From Geodermatophilaceae bacterium NBWT11 (GTDB lineage Bacteria > Actinomycetota > Actinomycetes > Mycobacteriales > Geodermatophilaceae): a stretch of DNA of 64,000 bases. Shown in pieces: positions 17,155 to 25,243 of the stretch (position 1 is the stretch's first letter; every line of letters starts with the position of its first letter). Made by a program: the position numbers and the translations under genes. The stretch is taken from positions 3,100,001-3,164,000 of the forward strand of contig CP043652.1 of assembly GCA_014218215.1 (NCBI GenBank), written 5' to 3'. The notes beneath the pieces are model-generated. The model saw only the letters and a list, made by a program, of their open reading frames with translations, was not told where the DNA came from and ran no database searches.

Positions 17155-17821
17155 CCGGTATGCGGTCCTACAAGATCCGGCCCAGAACCAGGTTCACATC
17201 CATCTCTTGGCTAGGTCGAGAGGGGTGACCTCGTTCGGGCCGGGCGCTGTCAGATCCCGAAGGCCGGTGCGTATTGGAAGTTGCCGGACTGGTCGTTCCA
17301 CGCCTGGAGGGTGCGTACCTGGAAGTGGTCGGCCCACGTGGGGTCGGGTGCCTTGATGCCGAGCGGTTCGGCGGGGCGGAAGCCGAAGCGCTGGTAGTAG
17401 CCGGTGTCTCCCAGTAGGACGGCTTCGGGAAAGTCGAGGGCGTCGGTCGCCGCGAGGACGGCGTGCATGAGCGCGCTGCCGATGCCTGTTCCCTGCAGGC
17501 GGGGGAGGACTCCCAGGGGCGCCAGGCCCACCGACGCTGCACCGTTCAGCTGCGCACGGCTGCCCAGGACGTGTCCCACGACCACGCCGTCCCGTTCGGC
17601 GACCAGGGACAGCGCCGGGATGACGTCTCCGGCGGCGCGCAGGTCGTCGACCAGGGTCGCCTCGGACGCGGTCGAACCGTCCTCGGTTGCGAACGCTGCG
17701 TTGTGGACGGCGTGGACCGCGGCGTGGTCGTTGGGGGTCTCTCTGCGGATCAGCACCCCGAGCACGATGCAGGCGCTAGGACCGCTCCACAACTCGTTTG
17801 CCCCGTCGTGTCACAAACCCC
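17155..17821. repeat. direct repeat copy 1 (667 bp, carries a GNAT gene)
   Basis: This segment aligns without net indels to 21302-21968. The match includes the acetyltransferase gene and about 95 bp of non-coding DNA behind it and 65 bp before it. The copies differ at scattered positions, so the duplication is not recent. The offset is 4147 bp. Confidence 0.85.
17250..17756 (-). CDS. GNAT-family N-acetyltransferase (copy 1)
   Basis: This is a 168-aa acetyltransferase of the GNAT superfamily, beginning VLIRRETPND. The acetyl-CoA loop is visible as LQGTGIGSALMHAVL. The C-terminal part, DTGYYQRFGFRPAEPLGI, resembles the YhbS-type group. The GTG at 17756 matches the start of its near-identical second copy at 21397. 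Substrate unknown. It lies in a 667-bp direct repeat. Confidence 0.88.
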   Translation of the reverse strand: MLIRRETPNDHAAVHAVHNAAFATEDGSTASEATLVDDLRAAGDVIPALSLVAERDGVVVGHVLGSRAQLNGAASVGLAPLGVLPRLQGTGIGSALMHAVLAATDALDFPEAVLLGDTGYYQRFGFRPAEPLGIKAPDPTWADHFQVRTLQAWNDQSGNFQYAPAFGI

Positions 17822-18110
17822 CGTATATGGATCGACGGATTCCGTGTCACAACTAGGTCCGAAACCGCTAGGGCCCTGGTCTGCGGGGTCGATGCAGTGC
17901 TCGGCTCCGACGGTCGTCGTCCCCGATGTGCATGGATCGTCCGTGGTGCAGTGGTGTCAGGAGCGGGCTGGTCGGATGTGACTGCGGGAACCGTGGATAG
18001 AGCTCCGCTGCGCGTCCGAGGCCCATTCTGTGGGCCGGAACTGGCTGTCCTGCCAGGCGACGCCCGGGTCCGGCCCAGTCGGGTGCCTGGCATGTCCCGG
18101 GGGTCGACGG
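17757..18110. other. intergenic stretch with an IS30-end-like sequence
   Basis: I see no gene in these 354 bp. At 17805-17823 the sequence GTCGTGTCACAAACCCCCG matches the outer end of the IS30 element that lies at the equivalent place beside repeat copy 2. A second GTGTCACAA occurs about 35 bp further on. Confidence 0.5.
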
Positions 18111-19229
18111 TCAGCGCAGCAGGGCCCCGGTGAGGACCCCGCGCGCCGTGCGCAGGGCGACTGTCGCCCAGGCCCCCAGCAGCGCGGCGAAGAGCATGAC
18201 GGCCGCGACCTGCAGGAAGGTCTCGCCGGTGTGCAGGGCGAGCCCGGACGTGCCGGTGACGACGGTGCCGACGGGGAAGGTGAAGGACCACCAGGTGAGG
18301 GTGAAGGGCAGGTGCGCCCGGGCAGTGCGGACGGTGACGGCGAGGGCGATGCCGGCCCACATCAGCGCGAACCCCCACACCGGGAGCCCGTAGACCAGCC
18401 CCATGGCCTGGAAGGCGGTGGCGTAGGGCTCGGGGACGGCGAGGTGGGCCTGGCTGCCCAGGTTGTTCGCGGCGGTGATCGACTGGCCCAACGGGCCGAG
18501 CACGATCCACAGCGTGGGCACCATGGCGGCGGCGCCGATCTTGTGCCGGGCCAGTCGGCCCCACACCAAGGTGATCACCACGAGGCTGGCCAGCAGTGAG
18601 AGCCCGAACATCGACCAGCACAGGGTGAACAGGGTGGTGCGCAGCTGTCCGGCGGGCAGTTCGGGGACCAGCAGGGCGCCGGTGGCCGCGGACACCATGG
18701 GCGGGACGACGGGCATCAGCCACCCACCGAACGCGGCGTCCTCTGCGACGTCGTGGCGGGTGAAGACCAGGTACGGGAGGCCGACGGCGGTGACCAGGCC
18801 GTAGACGGTGCCGGCGACCCACAGGACGGCGAACACCCACAGTGCTGCGGTGGCGCCGATGAGGTCGGCGCCGACGAGGTGGGTGGCGACGCCGAAGGCC
18901 AGCAGGCCCATCGGTGGGGCGCCGTAGAAGTGCGCCATGACCGGGTTGTCGGCGTGCCCACGGGCGGTGTCGGGGTGGTATCGCCAGTGCGCGATGGTGG
19001 CGGCCGAGACGGCCAGCAGCAGCACCCCGGCCAACACCCACACCACCTGTGCCAGGACCTGCAGGCCCGGGACGGTGACGGGCAGGGTGGCTGCAGCGGT
19101 GGCCACGATGGAGGTGCCCATGACCGAGGCGAACCAGTTGGGGCCGATGTTGGCCACGGCCAGTCGCCGGTCGTCGTCACTGCCGAACAGGCCGGGTCCG
19201 GGGGTGGGCTGGGTCGCCGTGCTGGTCAT
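18111..19229 (-). CDS. TDT-family (TehA/Mae1-like) transporter
   Basis: This is a 372-aa membrane protein with about ten helices, of the tellurite-resistance/dicarboxylate transporter family. NIGPNWFASVMGTSIVA near the N-terminus and ALTWWSFTFPVGT-like sequence near the C-terminus (TLTWWSFTFPVGTV) are family hallmarks. The related SSU1/TehA proteins move sulfite, malate or other anions. It is divergent from the UDG-like gene, with overlapping palindromes in between (19277-19302), and a LysR gene is nearby. Sulfite export is possible but not shown. Confidence 0.85.
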   Translation of the reverse strand: MTSTATQPTPGPGLFGSDDDRRLAVANIGPNWFASVMGTSIVATAAATLPVTVPGLQVLAQVVWVLAGVLLLAVSAATIAHWRYHPDTARGHADNPVMAHFYGAPPMGLLAFGVATHLVGADLIGATAALWVFAVLWVAGTVYGLVTAVGLPYLVFTRHDVAEDAAFGGWLMPVVPPMVSAATGALLVPELPAGQLRTTLFTLCWSMFGLSLLASLVVITLVWGRLARHKIGAAAMVPTLWIVLGPLGQSITAANNLGSQAHLAVPEPYATAFQAMGLVYGLPVWGFALMWAGIALAVTVRTARAHLPFTLTWWSFTFPVGTVVTGTSGLALHTGETFLQVAAVMLFAALLGAWATVALRTARGVLTGALLR

Positions 19230-19276
19230 GGGTCCATCGTGCGCTGGTGCAGACCCTGCCGGTAGCCGCCGCGTCG

Positions 19277-19302
19277 TTGTGCATGCACAAGCCCAGCTTG
19301 TG
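19277..19302. promoter_or_regulatory. overlapping palindromes in a divergent promoter
   Basis: TTGTGCATGCACAA (19277-19290) is a perfect 14-bp palindrome. It overlaps a second inverted repeat, CACAAGC-CCA-GCTTGTG (19286-19302). The pair lies between the TDT transporter gene and the UDG-like gene. A LysR-family regulator encoded 640 bp away is the most obvious candidate to bind here. Confidence 0.5.
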
Positions 19303-19333
19303 GCGCTCGGTGCCAGGGCCTAGCGTCCCACCG

Positions 19334-19948
19334 GTGCAGGAGACACTGCGAGAGCTCAAGCTCGCCCGGCTGGACGACCCGCACGTCGCGCCGCTGAACG
19401 CGCTGGTCCGGCGGTGGCGGGGCCGAGGTCGGGCGGTGCCGTGGTTCGACCCGCACGGCGGGGGCACCGGTGCGCGGGTGCTGCTGCTCCTGGAGAGCCC
19501 GGGTCCGGCGACGATGGCGCTGGGGGAACGCGGGTTCTCCTCCGAGGACAACCCCGACCCCACGGCGCGGGTGCTGCGGGCCGCGCGGGAAGCGTCCCCG
19601 CTGCGGGCCGTGGACTGCCTGCGGTGGAACGTCGTCCCGTGGGCGCTGGGCACCCCCGAGGCCTGGCGCAACCCACGGGCCGCCGACCTGGCGGAGGCCG
19701 GTCCAGCATTGGCCGAGGTCCTCCAGCTGGTCCCGCGGTTGCGGGTCGTCGTCCCGCTGGGGACGGCGGCACTGGCCGGCTGGATGCGGTACCTGACGAT
19801 GCACCCACCCGTGCACCCGGTGGTGACCCTGGCGGTGCCGCACCCCTCCCAGCGCAACACCCACGCCCGAACCGAGGCCGACCAGCGGTTGCAGCATGCC
19901 CTGGGCGCCGCAGCAGCATGGCTGCCGGAGCTGACGGCGTGCCGCTGA
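19334..19948 (+). CDS. uracil-DNA glycosylase superfamily protein
   Basis: This is a 204-aa protein that resembles the uracil-DNA glycosylase fold. VLLLLESPGPATMA takes the place of the first catalytic motif, and VPHPSQRNTHART resembles the C-terminal His-Pro-Ser motif. RWNVVPWALG lies between. The first motif has ESPGP rather than GxDPG, so activity on uracil is uncertain. The GTG at 19334 was chosen over a GTG at 19247 because the latter lies across the palindromes. The LysR gene overlaps its end. Confidence 0.7.
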   Translation: MQETLRELKLARLDDPHVAPLNALVRRWRGRGRAVPWFDPHGGGTGARVLLLLESPGPATMALGERGFSSEDNPDPTARVLRAAREASPLRAVDCLRWNVVPWALGTPEAWRNPRAADLAEAGPALAEVLQLVPRLRVVVPLGTAALAGWMRYLTMHPPVHPVVTLAVPHPSQRNTHARTEADQRLQHALGAAAAWLPELTACR

Positions 19949-20913
19949 GTCCGCACGTGCCCGAGCTGGGGGCGTTGGAACTGTTGTTGGACGTGGTGGC
20001 CACCGGCAGCATCGGCGCCGCGGGGCGCCGGCACGGTGTCAGCCAGCAGGCCGCCTCGGCCCGGCTGCGCACCCTCGAGCGGCAGGTGGGCGTCGCCGTG
20101 CTCGATCGCCGGGCCCGCGGCACCGGACTCACCGACGCCGGGACTGCGTTCGCCGCCTGGGCGGCCCGCGTGGTCGAGGCCGCCACCGACCTGGACGCCG
20201 GGCTGACCGCACTTCGTCACCGGGGATCGGCGCGATTGCGGTTGGCGGCGAGCATGACCGTGGCCGAGCACCTGGTCCCGGGGTGGCTGGCCGCCCTGCG
20301 GGCGCACGGGGGCGTCGAGCAGATCACCTTGACGGCCACCAACAGCGCCGCCGTGGCCGACCTGGTTCGCGCCGGGGCAGTGGACGTGGGTCTCGTCGAG
20401 GGACCGGACCCCCTGGCCGACCTCTCCCAGGTCGTGGTGGGCACCGACGACCTGGTGCTCGTCGTCGCTCCGGACCACCCCTGGGCCCGTCGGCGACGGC
20501 CGGTGGCCGCCGCCCTGCTGGCCCGCACCCCGCTCGTCACCCGCGAGGTCGGCTCGGGCACCCGCACCGCTCTCGAGCAGGCCCTGGGCCCCCCGGGCCC
20601 GACGCCGGTGCTCGAGCTCAGCACCGCGACCGCCGTCCGGGAGTCCGTCCGGGCCGGGCTCGGCCCGGCCGTCCTGCCCCGACTGGCGGTGGCCGGTGAC
20701 CTGCGCGACGGCCGGTTGGTCGCCATCGGCGTCACCGGGGTGGACCTGCGCCGACGGTTGCGGGCCGTGTGGGTGGGGCCCACCGACCGACCCCCCGCCG
20801 GCCCGGCCCGCGACCTCGTGGCCACGGCGACCGCACGAGTCCACCCGCCCGGACCGCGGAGGAAGAGTGACGCGGGCGGGGTGACACACGCCAGTCGGCA
20901 GGACCACCGCTGA
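19939..20913 (+). CDS. LysR-family transcriptional regulator
   Basis: This is a 324-aa LysR-type regulator. The N-terminal helix-turn-helix reads GSIGAAGRRHGVSQQAASARL. The effector-binding domain (about residues 85-290) includes LRLAASMTVAEHLVPGWL. The GTG at 19939 has GGAG 8 bp upstream and overlaps the end of the UDG-like gene; an ATG at 19918 would add seven residues. It probably controls the neighbouring TDT transporter through the palindromes at 19277. Confidence 0.88.
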   Translation: MPLSPHVPELGALELLLDVVATGSIGAAGRRHGVSQQAASARLRTLERQVGVAVLDRRARGTGLTDAGTAFAAWAARVVEAATDLDAGLTALRHRGSARLRLAASMTVAEHLVPGWLAALRAHGGVEQITLTATNSAAVADLVRAGAVDVGLVEGPDPLADLSQVVVGTDDLVLVVAPDHPWARRRRPVAAALLARTPLVTREVGSGTRTALEQALGPPGPTPVLELSTATAVRESVRAGLGPAVLPRLAVAGDLRDGRLVAIGVTGVDLRRRLRAVWVGPTDRPPAGPARDLVATATARVHPPGPRRKSDAGGVTHASRQDHR

Positions 20914-21396
20914 GCCCGGCGATGGAACGCCGCCGAGATCGCGACGCCTGAACCGTCCTCCAAGGCTGACGGACCCCCGGACAACGGGAGAGGACCGCTC
21001 GACCATGGACCACCCGACCAGTGCCCAGAGCTGGTGTCCGACCCCGACGCACCGGTGCCGGGACGGCGGTGCGCAGGGGTCGGCGCACCTCGCATCCGGC
21101 GTTGCCGGCCCCGTCACGATCGGCACGCTTGCACGGTCGTCGTGGCCACCCACCCCCCGAGACCGGGCCAGCCCATTGCCTGCCCTGGTCGACGACCCCT
21201 GGACACCAGGGCCACCCCGGTGCGCGTCGTCCCGCCCCACTGACTTCCCGGAGCACACACCGCAACCCGTGTCGCAGTGCAGTCAGTGCGGACAACAAAC
21301 CCCGGTGTGCGGTCCTACCGAATCGGGCCCAGAACCAGGTTCACATCCAACTCCTGGCGAGGCCGAGAGGGGTGACCTTATTCGGGCTGGGCGCTG
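20914..21396. other. intergenic stretch before the second GNAT gene
   Basis: I see no convincing gene. The open frames here lack family features. The last 95 bp belong to the 667-bp direct repeat, copy 2. Confidence 0.5.
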
Positions 21397-21968
21397 TCAG
21401 ATGCCGAAGGCCGGTGCGTAGTGGAAGTCGCCGGGCTCGCCGCTCCACGCCTGGAGGGTCCGTACCTGGAAGTGGTCAGCCCACGACGGGTCGGATGCCT
21501 TGATGCCCAGCGGTTCGGCGGGGCGGAAGCCGAATCGCCGGTAGTACCCGGTGTCTCCCAGAAGGACGGCTTCGGGAAAGTCGAGGGGGTCAGCTGCCGC
21601 GAGTACAGCGTGCATGAGCGCGCTGCCGATGCCGGTCCCTTGCATGTCGGGGAAGACCCCCAGGGGCGCGAGGCCCACCGAGGTTGCGCCGGCGAGCTGC
21701 GCACGGCTGCCGAGAACGTGCCCCACGACCGCGCCGTCCCGTTCGGCGACCAGGGACAGCGCTGGGATGACGTCTCCGGCGGCGCGTAGGGCGTCGACCA
21801 GGGTTGCCTCAAACGCGACCGATCCGTCCTCGGTGGCGAACGCGGCGTTGTGGACAGCGTGTACGGCGTCGCGGTCGTTCGGGGTCTCTCTGCGGATCAG
21901 CACCCGGAGCACGATGCAGGCGCTAGGGCTGCGCCACAACATGTTTGGCCCGTCGTGTCACAAACCCC
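21302..21968. repeat. direct repeat copy 2 (667 bp, carries a GNAT gene)
   Basis: This is the second copy of the segment at 17155-17821, in the same orientation. Its end runs into the left end of the IS30 element, so the last 17 bp are shared with the IS terminal repeat. Confidence 0.85.
21397..21903 (-). CDS. GNAT-family N-acetyltransferase (copy 2)
   Basis: This is a 168-aa paralogue of the gene at 17250, with the same length and start. Differences are scattered (for example FPDMQGTGIGS for LPRLQGTGIGS), so both copies look functional. The IS30 left end is only 49 bp upstream of its start and may have changed its promoter. Confidence 0.88.
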   Translation of the reverse strand: MLIRRETPNDRDAVHAVHNAAFATEDGSVAFEATLVDALRAAGDVIPALSLVAERDGAVVGHVLGSRAQLAGATSVGLAPLGVFPDMQGTGIGSALMHAVLAAADPLDFPEAVLLGDTGYYRRFGFRPAEPLGIKASDPSWADHFQVRTLQAWSGEPGDFHYAPAFGI

Positions 21969-21985
21969 GGCGGTCTCAACGGGTG
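21952..21985. repeat. IS30 terminal inverted repeat, left
   Basis: This is the left end of the IS. It starts GTCGTGTCACAAACC and ends GGTCTCAACGGGTG. Confidence 0.85.
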
Positions 21986-23127
21986 TGTGCAACGGCCTCG
22001 TTGAATGCTTCGGCGGGAGTCTTCCAGTCCAGGGTCTGTCGGGGTCGGCCGTTGAGTCGTGCGGCGATGGCGTCGAGGTCGTGCTGGGTGAAGGCCGTGA
22101 GGTCGGCGCCCTTGGGCAGGTACTGGCGGAGGAGGCCGTTGGTGTTCTCGTTGCTGCCCCGCTGCCAGGGGCTCTTGGGGTCGCAGAAATAGACGTCGAC
22201 GCCGGTGGCCACGGTGAACTGTGCGTGGGCGGCCATCTCCTTGCCCTGGTCCCAGGTCAGGGACCGGCGCAGCTGGGCTGGCACCCGCCTGATCGCTGCG
22301 GCCAGAGCCGGGTGGACCTGCTCGGCCTTCTTGCCTTCCGGTAGCGCCACCAACGCCACGAACCGGGTGGTGCGCTCCACCAGGGTGGCCACTGCACTGG
22401 GCAGCTTGCCCAAGACGAGGTCGCCCTCCCAGTGCCCGGGGACCGCCCGGTCGGTGGCCTCGGCGGGTCGTTCGGAGATCGGGACCATCCCGCGCAGCTG
22501 CCCACGCCCGGAAGGCAACTTGGCCCCGCGCGGGTGCCGGGTCGCCCGACCGGTGCGCAACGACCGGGTCAACTCACGGGCCAACCCGCCCCTGGCCTGC
22601 ACGAACAAGGTCAGGTAGATCGTCTCGTGGGAGACCCGCATCGCCTCATCGTCGGGGAAGTCCACGACCAAGCGTGACGCGATCTGCTGCGGTGACCACT
22701 CCAGGGCCAGCCCACGCTGCACCTCCGCGCGAAGCCGCCCGTCGATCGCCAGCTTCGCCGGCTTGGGTCGCAGCGCCCGACGATCGGCCGCGGCATCGGC
22801 TGCTGCGGCCCGGTAGGCCTCCCGCCCGCCGTTGCGGGCCAGCTCCCGGCTGATCGTGGAGGGCTCCCGCCCCAACACACGCGCGATCGCCCGCACCGAC
22901 GCCTCGGCGGCGATCCCGCGGCTGATCTCCTCCCGCTCGACCACGCTCAACGCCAGCGGCCCCCGCCGCCGCGCTACCGGCCGTCTGCCACCACACGCCG
23001 TGACATGCCGGTGCACCGTGGCATGCGACAGCCCCAATGACCGGCCGATGCCACGCAGTGACTCACCGGCCCGCCATCGCGCCCACAACTGATCCTGCTG
23101 CTCCACCGACAACCCCGACGACCTCAC
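21976..23127 (-). CDS. IS30-family transposase
   Basis: This is a 383-aa DDE transposase. The N-terminal part holds two helix-turn-helix regions (LRGIGRSLGLSHATVHRHV and VRAIARVLGREPSTISREL). The catalytic residues lie in GHWEGDLVLG, LTWDQGKEM and RGSNENTNGLLRQYLPKG. The protein is full length with no frameshift, so the element may be active. Confidence 0.95.
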   Translation of the reverse strand: MRSSGLSVEQQDQLWARWRAGESLRGIGRSLGLSHATVHRHVTACGGRRPVARRRGPLALSVVEREEISRGIAAEASVRAIARVLGREPSTISRELARNGGREAYRAAAADAAADRRALRPKPAKLAIDGRLRAEVQRGLALEWSPQQIASRLVVDFPDDEAMRVSHETIYLTLFVQARGGLARELTRSLRTGRATRHPRGAKLPSGRGQLRGMVPISERPAEATDRAVPGHWEGDLVLGKLPSAVATLVERTTRFVALVALPEGKKAEQVHPALAAAIRRVPAQLRRSLTWDQGKEMAAHAQFTVATGVDVYFCDPKSPWQRGSNENTNGLLRQYLPKGADLTAFTQHDLDAIAARLNGRPRQTLDWKTPAEAFNEAVAHTR

Positions 23128-23180
23128 CGGACCACCCCTCAGACCACGACACCGTGATCATCTGCAGAGGCTGTTGCATC

Positions 23181-23214
23181 CACCCGTTGAGACCGCCCCC
23201 GTTTGTGACACGAC
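23181..23214. repeat. IS30 terminal inverted repeat, right
   Basis: This is the right end of the IS, the inverse of the left end with three adjacent mismatches. Confidence 0.85.
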
Positions 23215-23351
23215 ACCGGCCAGGCCACCCGCCGGTCGCGAACACCAGGTCGGTAGTCGCACCAGCAGGACCGAAACCCGTTCCGAAATCAACGGCCCAC
23301 AAACCCTGCCTTAGCGTCTTTTGGATCGACAGCTCAGCTAGCTTCGTCGGC

Positions 23352-23915
23352 ATGACGGTCGTCGGGTACGCGCGGGTGTCCACGCTCGAGCAGGACCCAG
23401 CCCTGCAGCACGACGCGCTCACCGCAGCCGGCGCGGCCAAGGTGTTCACCGACTTCGCCTCCGGCGCCACGGCCCAGCGACCTCAGCTGACCGCCTGCCT
23501 GGAGTACCTGCGCTCCGGCGACACCCTCGCGGTGTGGCGCATCGACCGGCTCGGACGATCGGTGGAGGACCTGACCCGCATCGTCAACGACCTGGCCAAC
23601 CGCGGCATCCAGTTCCGGTCGACCACCGAAGCCATTGACACCACCACGGTGGGTGGGGAGCTCGTCTTTCACGTCTTCGCCGCGGTGGCGCAGATGGAGC
23701 GCCGACTCATCCGCGAACGCACAGTGGCTGGGCTAGCCGCGGCGCGGGCTCGCGGCCGAAAGGGTGGCCGGCCCAGCGTCATGACTGACCAGCGCCGAGC
23801 CGCGGCGCTCGCCATGCGCGCCCAGGGGCTCACCCTCAACGAGATTGCAGCCTCGCTGGGGGTCGGACGCTCGTCCATCGTCCGGGCCCTCGCTGAGCCG
23901 GTCAGCTCCTCCTGA
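23352..23915 (+). CDS. serine recombinase (resolvase/invertase family)
   Basis: This is a 187-aa small serine recombinase. The catalytic Ser lies in VVGYARVSTLEQD, and the supporting Arg residues in VWRIDRLGRSVEDL and MERRLIRERT. A C-terminal helix-turn-helix, LTLNEIAASLGVGRSSIVRAL, binds DNA. The length is normal for resolvases and invertases. No Tn3 transposase is present. It stands directly upstream of, and reads into, the array of small genes with GTCCCGGTAGACGGTC repeats, and degenerate copies of that repeat follow its stop. It is the best candidate enzyme for that array. Confidence 0.92.
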   Translation: MTVVGYARVSTLEQDPALQHDALTAAGAAKVFTDFASGATAQRPQLTACLEYLRSGDTLAVWRIDRLGRSVEDLTRIVNDLANRGIQFRSTTEAIDTTTVGGELVFHVFAAVAQMERRLIRERTVAGLAAARARGRKGGRPSVMTDQRRAAALAMRAQGLTLNEIAASLGVGRSSIVRALAEPVSSS

Positions 23916-23943
23916 TCGGCCGCTGCCGAGAGGCAGTACAGGT

Positions 23944-23996
23944 GTCCCGTATGACGCCCCTTAGTGAGAAATCAAATCGGACGGGTCTAACGGGAC
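23944..23996. repeat. degenerate inverted copies of the cassette repeat next to the recombinase
   Basis: GTCCCGTATGACGCC on the plus strand (23944-23958) and GTCCCGTTAGACCCGTC on the minus strand (23996 down to 23980) both resemble the array repeat GTCCCGGTAGACGGTC. They face each other 28 bp after the recombinase stop. Such a pair could be the primary recombination site. AGCGTCTTT also occurs before (23314) and after (24001) the recombinase gene. Confidence 0.45.
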
Positions 23997-24040
23997 GCTA
24001 AGCGTCTTTGCTGGTCAGAGGTTCGGGCCGACCTGGCGAT

Positions 24041-24056
24041 GTCCCGGCAGACGGCC
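24041..24056 (+). repeat. cassette repeat 1
   Basis: GTCCCGGCAGACGGCC, 14 of 16 matches to the consensus. It is the first of the array, 51 bp before the first gene start. Confidence 0.65.
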
Positions 24057-24106
24057 GCTTGTGGGATGGCAGGGACGGGGCTCCATCTGAGGGCCATGAT
24101 GTGAGG

Positions 24107-24622
24107 ATGGGCTCGGAAGAAGAACTAGACGTCAGATCGGCCGTGGATCGAGAGGGGATCCGAGCGCTCCTCTCTGAGGTCTACGACCACGGTCTCCTGT
24201 ATCACGCATTCACGCCCTACATGCGCGATTACGAGTTAGTCATCACCGCCAGCTCGGACCCTCGGCTGGGTCGTCCCATCGAGTACATCAGCTACTTGTT
24301 CGTCAATTGTGTGTTCGCAAAAATCGACTCGACCGTCTCCCCAGCCATCTGGGGGCGGTCGTTGGACGACGAGCTAGTGCGCCCCCGCCCTGACCGCACC
24401 TACGACGCATTCGTCTGGGGCGTGAATTGGCAACCCCTATACCCGGCATTCGACCTGGCCGACCAGTCTGACAGAGCCCTGGCGTGGACGGCTAGTTTGG
24501 GGATCCCGTTCCATCAGTTGGAGTTGGAGTCGAACGGTCACCAAATGACCGTGGTGTTTTCCGAGCTCCGCGTGCGGAATGTGGCCGAGGGCTACACCCC
24601 ATTTGTTGTCTCATCAGAGTGA
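24107..24622 (+). CDS. cassette gene A: conserved hypothetical protein (YxiG-like?)
   Basis: This is a 171-aa soluble protein without signal or membrane segments. LLYHAFTPYMRDYELVI and YLFVNCVFAK near the N-terminal half and WGRSLDDEL, FVWGVNWQPLYPAF further on give it a distinctive Trp/Tyr-rich pattern. It reminds me of the YxiG-like proteins of actinobacteria, but that is from memory and unproved. The ATG at 24107 is likely. It sits between repeats 1 and 2. Confidence 0.65.
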   Translation: MGSEEELDVRSAVDREGIRALLSEVYDHGLLYHAFTPYMRDYELVITASSDPRLGRPIEYISYLFVNCVFAKIDSTVSPAIWGRSLDDELVRPRPDRTYDAFVWGVNWQPLYPAFDLADQSDRALAWTASLGIPFHQLELESNGHQMTVVFSELRVRNVAEGYTPFVVSSE

Positions 24623-24669
24623 GGCAGGGGTGCGTCTCGGATCCATCTTCGGCACAGGACTCGGGTGAT

Positions 24670-24685
24670 GTCCCGGTAGACGGTC
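24670..24685 (+). repeat. cassette repeat 2
   Basis: A perfect GTCCCGGTAGACGGTC, 47 bp after the stop of gene A. Confidence 0.75.
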
Positions 24686-24745
24686 GATGACGGACGTGCG
24701 GGGGCCGGCTCTTGTTGGACCGCACCGATCGGCCAAACTGACGTC

Positions 24746-24952
24746 GTGGCCACTGTCGACAGGGACAAGTTCGGATGGGCTCGTTCCCCAGTCGCATTTG
24801 CTGTCTACGTTCTGGTCGTCATCGCCGTGGTCCTTAGGCAGGGGTTCCGCTCGGACTGGGGCTGGGCGCTCATCTCGGCCATCGTTCTCGGTGTTGGCGT
24901 CTTCCGGTATTGGCGCTGGCGAACAGACGACCAAGACTCGCCGTCCCGGTAG
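24746..24952 (+). CDS. cassette gene B: small membrane protein
   Basis: This is a 68-aa protein with two membrane segments (about residues 15-30 and 40-54) and a charged tail. The GTG at 24746 has no ribosome binding site but a -10-like CAAACT ending 7 nt upstream, so it is probably leaderless. Its TAG stop lies inside cassette repeat 3. No family recognised. Confidence 0.65.
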   Translation: MATVDRDKFGWARSPVAFAVYVLVVIAVVLRQGFRSDWGWALISAIVLGVGVFRYWRWRTDDQDSPSR

Positions 24953-24958
24953 CCGGTC
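24943..24958 (+). repeat. cassette repeat 3
   Basis: GTCCCGGTAGCCGGTC, 15 of 16 matches. The TAG within it ends gene B. Confidence 0.7.
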
Positions 24959-25029
24959 AACACCGGTCACCCGGTCTGGCCCGTAGCGCCCTCCTCGCGC
25001 GGGGTGGGTGTCCGTGCAACCCTCCGGCC

Positions 25030-25236
25030 GTGACCGATGACAAGCCCCGGTGGGACTGGATCTTCGGGTGGGGCTATCTGATTTGCGCCCTGATGACGGT
25101 CGGAACTGGGGCCGCGAACGGGGCGGGCGGGAGTAGCTGGGCCATCGGCGCAGGTTTCGTTGGCCTAGCTGCCTTGTCCTTTCGTAGGGATCGACGGGAG
25201 CAGGTTGGTCCAGACCGCAATGAGTCGTCCCAGTAG
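25030..25236 (+). CDS. cassette gene C: small membrane protein
   Basis: This is a 68-aa protein with two hydrophobic segments (about residues 13-28 and 36-48) and a charged C-terminus. No ribosome binding site precedes the GTG at 25030. The TAG stop lies inside cassette repeat 4. No family recognised. Confidence 0.6.
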   Translation: MTDDKPRWDWIFGWGYLICALMTVGTGAANGAGGSSWAIGAGFVGLAALSFRRDRREQVGPDRNESSQ

Positions 25237-25242
25237 ACGGTC
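25227..25242 (+). repeat. cassette repeat 4
   Basis: GTCCCAGTAGACGGTC, 15 of 16 matches. Its TAG ends gene C. Confidence 0.7.
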
Positions 25243-25243
25243 C

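Larger units (their letters stand above)
21952..23214 (-). mobile_element. IS30-family insertion sequence, complete
   Basis: A single transposase gene is bounded by 34-bp inverted repeats at 21952-21985 and 23181-23214 that match at 31 of 34 positions. The three mismatches are adjacent (CCC against GGG at positions 15-17). The outer bases are GTCGTGTCACAAAC. No convincing target duplication was seen. Because the same outer sequence exists without the IS beside repeat copy 1, the exact left boundary is uncertain. Confidence 0.88.

Noticed and set aside
17798-18133. 111-aa frame between GNAT copy 1 and the TDT gene
   Set aside because: It begins in the IS30-end-like sequence, is rich in Arg, Val and Gly without domain pattern, and overlaps the TDT gene end.
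17155-21968. Composite transposon made by the GNAT repeats
   Set aside because: The repeats contain no transposase, and only one side has an IS.
23352-24010. Tn3-family transposon
   Set aside because: A resolvase-type recombinase is present but no Tn3 transposase and no 38-bp terminal repeats were seen; the shared AGCGTCTTT is too short.
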